Source of the DNA: Hyaloscypha bicolor E
Taxonomy: Eukaryota; Ascomycota; Leotiomycetes; Helotiales; Hyaloscyphaceae
Length of the DNA: 64,000 nucleotides
Assembly: GCF_002865645.1 (NCBI RefSeq)
Contig: NW_020194619.1
Location: 2,702,442 to 2,766,441 of the forward strand
Direction: 5' to 3'
The notes beneath the pieces are model-generated. The model was not told the origin of the DNA, made no database searches, and saw nothing but the letters and a program-made list of their open reading frames with translations. The position numbers were made by a program, and so were the translations under genes. Shown here piece by piece: positions 38,913 to 48,799 of the stretch; positions within the stretch are counted from its first letter, which is position 1, and each line of letters starts with the position of its first letter.

Positions 38913-39954
38913 ATGAATGACCATGGCTTGCAGAACAGCATATGGGCTCCCCAAGGTAGGGACTCTTTCAGGCGCGTTGGGGACTGGATCTGCCCATCTT
39001 GTGGATTCTCCAACTTCACATGGCGGAAGGTGTGCTTTCGATGCTCCCCAGGTCCTCAGGCCACTGGCCTACCAGCAAACGGGCATCTGCAGACATCCGC
39101 AGACCATACAAATCACATCTCGACCTCTTACAACGAAAACCATCTCCTGCAGCCTCCAGAAAGCCGCCCCGATACGATCCATCCCACCCAGAAAGAGCCC
39201 GGGCTGTCCACAAGTCGATGGGCACCTCGAAATTTCCGTGGGAGACCGAAGGCCGATGAAGTATGGACTAGGGTATGTAACTCATTTTGTTGTGCAACCA
39301 TTTCTTTGTACAAGAGCTGACCGTCTGCAGATTGTTCCCAACCCTCACCGAGCATCAACCCCGAAACCTCCTGACCTAGGTCTCCCGTATGAAGTCCAGC
39401 ATTATATCCTCGCGATGATGCAAAGAATAATCGAAGAAGCATGTTTCGATCTTGCGTCTAGATGGATACCACAGAAGTTGAGGGACAACAGGTGGGATTG
39501 CCCGGAAGCTGTCGAGCTGTCGACGTGGAGGGATACCCTTCCAGCTGCACTGCCACCCAACGCCATTGTTCCACACCTATCATGTTCTCTCGAGAGGGCA
39601 TTAGCAGATGCTGTCCAGATTCGAAATGCTGCGGTTCATAGACATTTATGTGACAACACTGAGATACAGAGGATGGTGATGAAGGCTCAGGACGTAATGT
39701 CCATGTTCGCGGATGTCACAAGGAGGAATAAGTTCCACAGATTGTGGGTAGAGTTGAACAATTGGGATCAGAGCAGAGATCCGCAGGCTGCAAAGGAAAC
39801 GTTGCTCTTGGCTTTGCAGGAGATCAGTGAGCGGCCGGTAGATGATATGGACTGGAGCCCAAATAGCGTGTCACTGCAGGAGATCACTGATCTTGGGGAC
39901 GTGCATCGTCATGGGGAAGACCAGTATCACGGAGAAGCAATGGATTTGGATTAA
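38913..39954 (+). CDS. RanBP2-type zinc-finger protein with helical C-terminal domain, 327 aa
   Basis: Model: join(38913..39272, 39331..39954), intron 58 nt (GTATGT/CTGCAG). The frame is open upstream to 38853 but only from a TTG, so the ATG at 38913 is used. A RanBP2 zinc finger occupies residues 23-46: GDWICPSCGFSNFTWRKVCFRC, ligands Cys27, Cys30, Cys41 and Cys44 (CX2CX10CX2C), with Trp25 and Asn34. Such fingers bind single-stranded RNA or ubiquitin. After a polar linker, a helical domain (about 135-285) contains Arg218-Asn219-x3-His223 (IRNAAVHRH), the RNx3H pattern of HEPN nucleases. The HEPN reading is my inference. The C-terminus is acidic (HGEAMDLD). Confidence 0.82.
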
Positions 39955-40694
39955 CGGAAGTTGGCTTTTGGCTACTTGTGTTGAACACGTTCCTGCCTTG
40001 GCTGGGGGTCCTGACATTGGTGGTGTTGTTCTTCTAGAAATGGAATAGCCCTAGTACTCCCAAGACATTTCCATCATCTCCTGCGGGGAACAGAAAAATA
40101 TGGAGAAGTGGTTCGCTGAGATATTTCCACGGATGCTCCCAATAAATCACGCACCCAGGTCACCCATCCAACTTTTTCTTGCCCACGAACCACTCAATCC
40201 ACATATGGATGATGATCAATACTCCAGTGCAACAAGAACAGAACAGGGCATGGACAGCCTGTGGAATCACTGTGGCTTGTGATTCGCCTTTTTACGTCAT
40301 CCCGCCTGGACCCCTGCTGTGACCAAGACAAGGCTGTGGACTTGGAATATTAAGGCTGCGTATGCCTCTTGCCTCCCAGTCGCCTCGCCCAAAACCATTC
40401 AGAGTTGCCACAAGAACTGCAGTCGCAGCTCAGCAACATCTCTCCTTCAACGTAAGTATTCTCTTATTTTAGCCATGCTCGGCTGTCATGCAGGTGTGTC
40501 ATGAAGCGCCTCTGTGCCTGGACGGCGCATCGACGTTCATTCACCGCCAATGACTGGGATCCAATCAAACACGACCCAGTTTCACGCCCATCGCAAAGGC
40601 TGAGCTCTAAGTCTAGAGTGCTCTCTTCCTTTAAATGCGATTGTCCCACCATGACTTCCTCAAATGAATCAAAATCAAGTACAAGATATCCAAC
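39955..40694. other. intergenic region with a CRE-like site
   Basis: No gene is supported. A TTACGTCA octamer at 40292-40299 matches the ATF/CREB-type bZIP half-palindrome consensus and lies about 400 bp upstream of the next gene. Its use is unproven. Confidence 0.35.
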
Positions 40695-41398
40695 ATGTTC
40701 AGTCCCCTGTATCAAGCGCTTACCTCCAAGGCAGTCTCCGAGAGATACCACTGCGAGGACCTCATAATACCGCGAGCGAATTATCGAACCCACTTACGAA
40801 GAAGCTCGACGTTGCACACAAGAATGCCGACGAACGTCCAAGACTTACCGGCCAAAGAGGTCAACGTCCTCAACAAGCACACTGGCTTTCCGGAGCCACT
40901 GAGTCCTGGTATATGGACCTCCTCCCATAAGAGATGCAAAAACTGACTTCTGCTCCAGACCGCAACACTACTCTTCCCCACCCTGATGCAGATACCTCCC
41001 CAAATGCCACAATCGAAGCGCCAGATGACCTTACTCGAATCCACTCTCGCAATTCCTTCCTCCACCGGAGACCTCACAGCAAAAACAGTTTTGGCAAGAT
41101 AGACCCGATGAAGGGGCTGTACGACAACTTAAAATACGCGGACAGAATTCAAGAGGTTGAGAATACGAAGGCGTTGGCTGTGAAGCTACTAAGTACGGAA
41201 AGCCCAGCCAACGGAGCGTCGCAACAAAACGGTGTCATTGATGGCGGAATAGACGAGAGGCCTGCGAACGGTTATGGCAACGGAGCCGCGAGTGCACCTG
41301 TGAACGGCTATACAAAAGGACACAAGAGAGCAGAGAGCGGCCATAGTAACGGAGAAAAGAAAAAGAGTTTATTTAAGAGACTGAGCCTGCATAGATAA
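40695..41398 (+). CDS. unknown 217-aa protein with Asn-Gly-rich, basic C-terminus
   Basis: Model: join(40695..40908, 40959..41398). A 50-nt intron (GTATAT...CTCCAG) joins PEPLSP to DRNTTLPHPD in one frame; without it both halves end early. A later ATG at 40824 (MPTNVQDLPAKEV) is in frame and could be the true start. No domain is recognised. The middle part (RIHSRNSFLHRRPHSKNSFGKIDPMKGLYDNLKYADRIQEVENTKALAVKLL) looks like a conserved helical segment. It is followed by NG-rich repeats (NGYGNG, VNGYTKG, HSNGEKKK) and a basic tail KKKSLFKRLSLHR. No membrane segment or signal peptide is seen. Confidence 0.6.
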
Positions 41399-41538
41399 TG
41401 AGAGGGGTGCAACGGGCGATCAAATTTTGGGTTTCAGCGTGGAGTTTACATTTGGAGCAGGGACACTGCATAACTCGTTGGGTCGGCCTTCCTGCACAGG
41501 TAATTCATGGTATCATACAATCATCAAACAACTCCAGT

Positions 41539-41985
41539 CTAGCTTCCTCTGTACGTGGTGAAGCTGTATGGAGCCAGCAGCAGAGGGACATGGAAATGCT
41601 CGCCCTCCTTGACCAGAAACGATAACTCCACGACAGGAAAGAAGGTATTGGCTGGTCCATAGTGTGCACCCGTATCGAATTTCAGCTTCCAAATACTCGA
41701 TCCCACTGGGCAGTTTGGTGTTCCTTCGACTGCAGCATAATGGCTGATCATGAAGCGCAGAGCTGCAGAAACACCACCATGGCTCTCAACAAACGCGCCA
41801 AGCTCTCCCTGAGAGCCTTGCGTGTTTTGCCAGTTCAGGATCCGTCCGTCAGCATTTGTCTTGCAGTGGAAGATGACATTGGGAATGGTGCAGCAGACTA
41901 GAGTGACCGAGAGATTGGCTGCAGGACGACCAGTCGTTGTGTCAAGAACGTGGCAAGTGATTGGGTCTCTCGATTGTGTAGCCAT
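41539..41985 (-). CDS. 5-hydroxyisourate hydrolase (transthyretin-like), 148 aa
   Basis: The open frame reaches 42012 but starts there with TTG. The first ATG is at 41985 (MATQSRDPITCHVLD). The enzyme hydrolyses 5-hydroxyisourate to OHCU in urate catabolism, after urate oxidase. Signature parts are all present: CHVLDTTTGRPA with His12 near the N-terminus, the internal DGRILNW, HFHVPLLLAPYSFTTYRGS and the C-terminal YRGS tetrapeptide that separates HIUase from transthyretin. Length is slightly above the usual 110-140 residues because of an extended loop (about 100-118). No peroxisomal targeting tripeptide is present, so it is probably cytosolic. No other urate gene is in the window. Confidence 0.92.
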   Translation of the reverse strand: MATQSRDPITCHVLDTTTGRPAANLSVTLVCCTIPNVIFHCKTNADGRILNWQNTQGSQGELGAFVESHGGVSAALRFMISHYAAVEGTPNCPVGSSIWKLKFDTGAHYGPANTFFPVVELSFLVKEGEHFHVPLLLAPYSFTTYRGS

Positions 41986-42835
41986 GGCTGCTGTGGGATT
42001 TAAGGAAGCCAATTGTTGTGTTGTTTGATATGTAGAGGGCCGTACAGGGATTCAAGGACCTTTTGGTTTCTGGACACGTTCTAAGCTATGGGAAATGTTA
42101 GAATGTAGCATTGATATTGGGCCGCGATAACTACCTGTAGTGGTTTTGCAGATTCACAATGAGAAGCCGAAGAGGCAGTAAGATAGTTGAGGGGATTCTG
42201 AGGTTTTCGTAAGGGTTGGGAAGATCTTTTGCTGAAAAGCTCGATGCTCGAGTCTTGATCTCCGTCCGCGATTCGGAGCTCCCCGCGTTCTGTTTCAGCC
42301 TCGTCTGGAGTCTTCACAACCTCAGCCTTGTGGCGAAGGCTAAATTGACTGCCAAGAAATAAAAGTGGGATTCTTAGACGGTAAACAGTCGACCAAATAC
42401 ACAATCATCTAGAGGTTCACTATAAAGGTTGGCGAAAAAGAGCAGCACTGGATTCTCAATGTTCCAAGTCAATTTGGTCAATTTAAACGTATCTTCCTTC
42501 CCCTCTGAATGTTCCTTCGAGTTATTATCTGTTCAAAGTCAATCCCATTGAATGTTTTGGAAATTCTAGTACATTAATGGCCTATCATTAAGATGAATGT
42601 CCAAGTTGACCGAGGACAACCAAAAATTGTGCCGCTTTTAATATTCACTGTGAGGCTGAAGCAACCAATCAAATGCCTAGCGTCCCACCCCTGTTGACTT
42701 TCGAGAAGGCGGAGGAACCAAAAACCAAGGCTTTCAATGTTTTCATCCTTCCAGTACAATACTTTCCTCCACCAACGCCCACCTTCACCATCTACTCTCT
42801 CTCACTGTCCCTGCTAGACCAGGTACATCGCAATC
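41986..42835. promoter_or_regulatory. divergent promoter region, HIUase and get3
   Basis: No gene is supported. A minus-strand open frame at 42081-42404 could be 5' UTR of the HIUase gene, since its end carries a GT-rich donor-like site and an AG lies before 42070. Pyrimidine-rich sequence (42765-42815) precedes the get3 start codon. Confidence 0.4.
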
Positions 42836-43901
42836 ATGTCCTCTGCCGTGATCAACGCAGATGACGCTCTCGAGCCTACCTTGCAATCCATTCTCGACCA
42901 AAGGTCGCTCCGGTGGATATTTGTAGGCGGAAAAGGTGGCGTGGGGAAGACCACAACCTCCTGCTCTCTGGCCATCCAACTGGCCAAGGTCCGCCGTTCA
43001 GTTCTCCTGATCTCTACCGATCCAGCACACAACCTTTCGGACGCCTTCTCGCAGAAATTTGGCAAGGAGGCTAGACTTGTCAATGGTTTCACAAACTTGA
43101 GTGCAATGGAGATTGATCCGAGCGGAAGCATTCAGGAGCTTATTGGCCAAGCTGAAGAGGGCGAAGGTCCGGCTGCTGGCATGGGAGGCATGATGCAAGA
43201 TTTGGCGTTTGCAGTAGGTCACCTTTCACCCTCGCCAGAACCCGACTAACGACATTAAGATCCCAGGTATCGACGAAGCCATGTCATTCGCAGAAGTTCT
43301 CAAGCAAGTCAAATCCCTCTCCTACGAAACAATCATCTTCGACACCGCCCCCACCGGACATACCCTCCGCTTCCTCCAGTTCCCCTCCGTCCTCGAAAAG
43401 GCTCTTGCAAAGGTCTCCCAGCTATCTACACAATTCGGCCCCATGTTGAATGGCCTGCTCGGTGCCAATGGCCAAATGCCTAATGGTGCAAATCTCCCCG
43501 AGATGATGGAGAAGCTGGAGGGCTTGCGAGAGACAATCAGCGAAGTCAACACACAATTCAAGGACGAGAACCTCACCACATTTGTCTGCGTTTGTATACC
43601 GGAATTCCTCTCCCTGTACGAGACGGAACGAATGATTCAGGAACTGGCAGGATACCACATTGATACCCACTGCATCGTCGTCAACCAGCTGCTGTTCCCG
43701 AAGGCAGGAAGCGAGTGCGAGCAATGCAATGCGAGGAGAAAGATGCAGAAGAAGTATCTCGAGCAGATTGAGGAGCTATATGACGAGTTCAACGTTGTCA
43801 AGATGCCGTTGTTGGTTGAGGAAGTTCGAGGCAAGGAGAGGCTAGAGATGTTCAGTGAGATGCTGATCCATCCGTATGTCCCACCTGCTGGGGGTCTATA
43901 A
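42836..43901 (+). CDS. get3: Get3/ArsA-family ATPase (tail-anchored protein targeting), 339 aa
   Basis: Model: join(42836..43213, 43260..43901), 46-nt intron with a GACTAAC branch site. The join restores the conserved [18 protein letters not shown]. Get3 is the cytosolic homodimeric ATPase that shuttles tail-anchored membrane proteins from the pre-targeting complex to the Get1/2 receptor on the ER. The deviant P-loop [12 protein letters not shown] spans 31-42 with Lys33 as the signature lysine. [12 protein letters not shown] is switch I and [15 protein letters not shown] is switch II. The CEQC pair is the dimer zinc site. Length is typical (340-350), and all motifs are intact, so this is a functional housekeeping gene at the island's right edge. 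Confidence 0.96.
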
Positions 43902-44164
43902 TGTGTCTAGAATAGAGCCTTTCGTGCGTCGATACCCAAGAATACAAAGAGCGTTGAAACGTACGAGTTTGATTCAGTGCTTTCTGAGAAACTTCCGAAG
44001 CTCGCAATGTTTTTGCAACATAGGGACAATCAGTCAAGTGGCTGAACAGCCTAGCTATCGGCTTTATGATCGATCTCTTTTATCTTGGCTTAGGAAGCTG
44101 ATTCATCTTTGAATATTCTTAGTTAGAAGAAGCATGAGAAAAATGTGTGTTTTTCTATGCTGTC

Positions 44165-46603
44165 TACACAAGAGCAATCTGTTCAATATCTTGGAGGAGT
44201 CTGTTGTCCGCGAGATTGCCATCCATAATCCCATGGATATACACCGCCCCAAGGAGTATATATTTCCCACTTGATATTTCCCGCAGCAAATATGGGTCTC
44301 TGGTACTACTAATAATCCAGATTTCGTCTCCCTTCTCGTAAGAGAGCGGTCCAACACAGAATCTTCTACTATCTTGTAAATGTCGTCGATTTGTACAATG
44401 AGCATTGACATCTTGCCACCAGTAACTGAAAACTGGCCGAGACCAATTTAAGTCAGTCCAATGAGTAGTGTCGACAACCAGTTGACCATAAGGTCTTCGA
44501 AGGCAGACATTTGGAACTCATTTATTGCTGGTTCTTGGTCTAGCAGCCGCTGGATGCGTTTCACTAATCACTCCTATTGTTTCGGCAGGCTTTGATCAAG
44601 TTCTTGAACCCGGCCAAAGGGCGACTAATTCTCTAAAAGTCCTCACCACGCACCATATGCAAAGCCATTGGAAGAATACAGAATTCATTCCCTCGGGTGC
44701 CGGATACTGTTGTTTGAGATAGTTTCCGCAAAAGGTTCTCCGAAGCACTTCGCACCGTCCAACAGATCTGCAAATACAATTAGCATATACTCTCTGAAGC
44801 ATCCGTATATCTGGTATCACTCAGGTTCGAGTGCCTTCATTTGCACTTCGCTAATCTGTGCCACAAATTCAAAGATTTGGAGTTGTCGTTGGTACCAACC
44901 CCCGTCTCCACATATTCGCCCATCGGAAAGGGATCGACCGGTGAGTCAATCGAGACAATCGAAACCCGGAGACAAAAAGCTGGTCGGATGTTAGACCGCC
45001 TGGATTCTGGTATTTTTCGAGTCCTTTACCAGCATTGCGGTACATGTTTGGGCCAGGAAACCTTTGCAAGTAGAAAGTACTCGGCCTTAAGTATGGAGTA
45101 TAATCCGGCACCCAAGATGGGAGGCCATGCAATTTTCTTTGTAAGCGGTCTTCAACGTGGCAGAGATACTGGAAATCATTGGTGCATTCGAGCATTACTC
45201 TTGCAGTCTTGATGAAGAGATCTCTTACTGAGATCTCGTAATCCGGAACTGAAAGGCCCGGGTGAGACGAAAAGGGGTGAAGTTCTTTCCACGCAAGACT
45301 CAGTAAGGCGTAGATCATGTCTCCTGGATTGGATGCTCGTGAAAGACGGAAGATATCCAAGAGATGGCGAAAAACCACCAAATGTCCAGATTGTTCTATT
45401 CCTCTTCGTGTTGTTTCGAGGTAAATAGCGGAGGCGATGATTTCAACACCAGGTTGCTGGATCATATTGTGGCAGATGCTCATCGTGCTTAGATGGAACC
45501 AGGCTTGGCAAAAATTCCTTAATTTCCGGTATCGATAGGTATCGATGCCAGAATCGTCAGGTGTCGATAGTATTGATACCAGTATCGATTCCCCGAACCC
45601 AATTCCCCCCTTTGATTGCAATTAACTTTAGAACCACTTCTCTTATAAGAAACTTTTAGTAGAGCAAATACTCTACTTAATTTAGGCTTTCTATTTAGCT
45701 ACTTATCTTATATTTTAGACTGAAACTCATCTCAATGCGGCTATTTTAAGTAAAAATGAGCTTTTGAGCTTTTGAGATTTTCGTAAGGCTTGCTTATATA
45801 TTTAGTATCTTGATAAGAAATACGAATGCAGGGCTTAATTCTCCGAATACGAGGGCTATTTTAAATTTAAGATATTATTAACTTTTATTAATAATAGGAA
45901 GTATTTCTTTTAATAGAAAGACTAGAAATTAAAGGAATTATATAATAATATATTATTATATTATTATATAATTTAAATAATAAAAGAAAGAGTTAATTTT
46001 TGGGGTAAGAATCGATTCTGGTATCGATACTATCGATTCCTTGCGATACCTGAAAAATACCTCTACTATCGATACCGGTATCGATGCCTCAGGAATTTTG
46101 CCAAGCCTGGATGGAACTCACTGCCTGGCATTCTCGGAATGGGGTGAATAGCTCCTTTGACGTAACCACCGGACAGATACATCTGCCATCCGCTGGTGGT
46201 AATGAACGATACCGAGTTCGAAATCAGCTCCCAAGAATGTCTCATTACCGCAGACAACTACCACGTCCTTAGCCAGGATGAACAATCCAGATCCGTCCGA
46301 AAAATGGCCTATAGGAAAATGCAATAATTCCGAGCCAGTGATTAATCTTGGGTGCCTGCTGTAGTCCCAGCCTACGGAATACAGCGTGCCGGTTAAACTA
46401 ATCCCGCAGTGTGGCTTCTAGATGTCGTTCCACCGGAATATTTCCTACGGACTTGATCAAGGATAGCGCGTCCTCTAAGAACTCGTTTTCCCCGCCCAGC
46501 CAAATAATCGCTCTTATTGCTGCACCATATATCTCATTCACGACGGATACCTGAGCCCACATTCCGCTCGATCTTGCTGATTGAGATGCAGACTTGATCG
46601 ACC
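44165..46603 (-). pseudogene. HET-domain gene, truncated and split by a hAT element
   Basis: Read right to left: VDQVCI...ERN (about 46600), AAIRAIIWLGGENEFLEDALSLIKSVGNIPVE, then FFGRIWIV and, after a frame break, LAKDVVVVCGNETFLGADFE. This continues across the inserted element (45500-46109) into HLSTMSICHNMIQQPGVE, RASNPGDMIYALLSLAWKEL and LPSWVPDYTPY. The far C-terminus (44170-44345) still reads GDEIWIISSTRDPYLLRE...KYILLGAVYIHGIMDGNL in another frame. The N-terminal third with the start codon is gone. HET proteins trigger cell death when unlike fungal individuals fuse. Frameshifts, a stop (LRD*FNRHAV) and the insertion make this non-functional. Confidence 0.85.
45500..46109. mobile_element. 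hAT-type non-autonomous element, 610 bp
   Basis: The ends are inverted repeats: CAGGCTTGGCAAAAATTCC at the left and GGAATTTTGCCAAGCCTG at the right, differing by one A. The flanks carry an exact 8-bp target duplication GATGGAAC (45492-45499 and 46110-46117), the hAT hallmark. Removing the element restores the HET reading frame (GSEFHLSTMS). Just inside both ends lie many ATCGAT-containing subterminal motifs (GGTATCGATA and variants), likely transposase binding sites. The centre (45640-46000) is AT-rich with no coding capacity. Confidence 0.92.
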
Positions 46604-46843
46604 CTCGGGACCGGCCGCTCGCCGTTTCTGGGCTCGCTTAACCATCCGGTTCGCACCCCTGCCCCTCCACCCTTTTCGGGCTCTGCAGGTATCCTGCCAC
46701 GCCTGCGTTTTTACCTTTTTGCCGCTCGCACTACTCGGCGTATTCGATTCGATGGCCCCGCCAAGGAATCGAATACGCCGATCGACCCTAACGAGAAAAT
46801 GGCAAGAAGGAAAGGTGGCCGCTTTTAGTGACTGGATCAACTA
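46604..46843 (+). other. short GC-rich segment with a 15-bp hairpin around an ATG
   Basis: The segment joins the cut end of the HET pseudogene to the TA-flanked element. A perfect 15-bp inverted repeat (46736-46750 and 46766-46780, CGGCGTATTCGATTC) encloses the ATG at 46752. That ATG opens a 30-codon frame (MAPPRNRIRRSTLTRKWQEG...) cut off by the element. The basic, tryptophan-containing start could be the front of a transposase-like protein, but this is a guess. Confidence 0.35.
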
Positions 46844-46851
46844 ACCGATTC

Positions 46852-46919
46852 CCCGCACCAAAACACGTCCCGCACCAAAACACGTCCCGCACCAAAACAC
46901 GTCCCGCACCAAAACACGC
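46852..46919 (+). repeat. four 17-bp units forming the left end of the TA-flanked element
   Basis: The unit CCCGCACCAAAACACGT repeats exactly three times, and the fourth copy ends in C. Inverted copies (about two) form the right end at 48544-48580. These GC-containing units stand out sharply from the AT-only core. Confidence 0.95.
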
Positions 46920-47930
46920 TCTAGCGATATTTCAAAATCTTAATAATTAAATAACCACAAATCCTTTTAACTTCAGTTTTAGAATATGGAGACTATAGAT
47001 ATAATCGAGTAAGTTACTAAAATTATAACAATAATCTTCTTATAATTAAAAAGTTATTATTATTATGTTAATTTTTTATAAAATTATAAATTTTTAATAT
47101 AGTTTTATAATAAATATATAAAATATTATATAATTATATAAATTATACTTTATTTAATAATATTAATTATAATATATAAAGAGTTTTTAATAAAAAGTAT
47201 TATTTATTATTAAAATTTAAGTTTAAATTGAATATTTTTTAAAAATTAATTAACTTTTTATTATTTATAAAATATAATTAAATAGACTATTTATAAATAA
47301 ACTTATTAATTATTTTATAAATATTATATATATAAAAGTAACTTATAACTATATTCTTATTATAAAAGCCTTTATATATAATTTTTTAATTTTTTAAAAT
47401 CTGTATTATTTACTATAATATAGAATTTAATAAAGGTTTAAGTTATTTATAATTATATATAATAATTATACTATTTTAGGCTTATATTATATATAAACTC
47501 CTATTATTAACTATTTTTTAAATAATACTTATATTACAGTTTTATTTAATAATTATACTTTTTAATATATAAATTCTTTTAATTATTATTAATTATTAAA
47601 AGGATTTATAAGATTAAAATTAATACTTTAATATAAATAAGGCTGTATTATATAGCTAAATTGGAAAAAACTAATAACTTTATATATTTATTAATATATA
47701 ATTTATAAATTTAATATATAAAGTTATTAATATTTAAATAATATATATTTATTAATATAAAGCTCTTAAATTATGTATTTTTATATTTAAAATATGAATA
47801 TATATATAATATAATATATTTAAAGTAATATATAATTTTTATATATTATAAATATTTTTTAATTTTAAATTAAAGTTTTAAATTTTAAATTTTAAATTGT
47901 TTTTAAATCTTTAAATTATAATTTTCTTTT

Positions 47931-48525
47931 AAAAGTTAAAATTATATAAACTATTAATATATTTCTTTGAACTATAATAGTATTAGAGTTATTTTATAAT
48001 TTTTTTATCTTATAATATTATATAATATAAAAGTTATATTAATATTTATATAGTTTTAAAAGAATTATTAAAAGCTTATTATATTATAAAATAATAAGTA
48101 TTCTTATTAAATATTATTAAAAGTAAGTTTAATATATAAAAGAAATCTTATATATAAAAATTCAGATTATTATATAAAGTAAGTATTCTTTATTTAAAGT
48201 TAAAAGTAAGAGTTAAGAAATTTTAAATATTTAATCTTTAACTAATAATTATACTTTAAAAGATAAAATTATATAAAATATTAATATATTTACTGAAACT
48301 ATTATAATAAGATAGTAATTTTATAATAGTTTTAACTTATAATAATATATAATATAAAACTTATATTAAAATTTTATAGAATTTAATATAATTATTAAAG
48401 GTTTATTATATTAATAAATATTAAGTATTTTTACTATATATTATTAAAAGTAAGGTTTATATACTAAGGAGATCTTATATATAAAAAATTAGACTTTTAT
48501 ATAAGGTGGTTGTGTTTTAATAAGT
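47931..48525. repeat. diverged ~327-bp tandem duplication in the AT-rich core
   Basis: The sequence starting attatataaa at 47941 recurs at 48268 with the same order of landmarks (attaatatatttac/t, tattaaaagtaag, aaatcttatatataaaaa or gatcttatatataaaaaa). The period is about 327 bp, with many substitutions and small indels. Confidence 0.65.
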
Positions 48526-48799
48526 TAAAATATTTTTATTATACGCGTGTTTTGGTGCGGGACGTGTTTTGGCGCGGGACTTCGGTTATCGGCTCGCTTA
48601 CTAGAAGTCGACCGCTGTAATATGGCAGAGAATCACATGACGCAAGTCACGTAGGAGCCTTGGCTGAGCGGCACTAATCAGTGGTATATAAGACTAATAA
48701 TTTAAGAACGCTATTCAAGGGATTTCAAGAAATGCCATATTATCACGACTTAATACCGAAAGTAATATTTGAATTTCAAGCTCTCACTGCTTGACATCA

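Larger units (their letters stand above)
46844..48586. mobile_element. TA-flanked inverted-repeat transposon (Tc1/mariner-like), non-coding, 1.74 kb
   Basis: The left end ACCGATTCCCCGCACCAAAA and the right end, read in reverse (ACCGAAGTCCCGCGCCAAAA), are inverted repeats, each bordered by TA (46842-46843 and 48587-48588). Both ends consist of a tandem 17-bp unit, four copies on the left and two on the right. The 1.6-kb core has almost no G or C and no open frame. TA target duplication suits the Tc1/mariner superfamily, but without a transposase the assignment is provisional. Confidence 0.75.

Noticed and set aside
46852..46919. Regular repeats that might suggest a CRISPR array
   Set aside because: Units are directly adjacent with no spacers, lie at a transposon end, and the genome is fungal.
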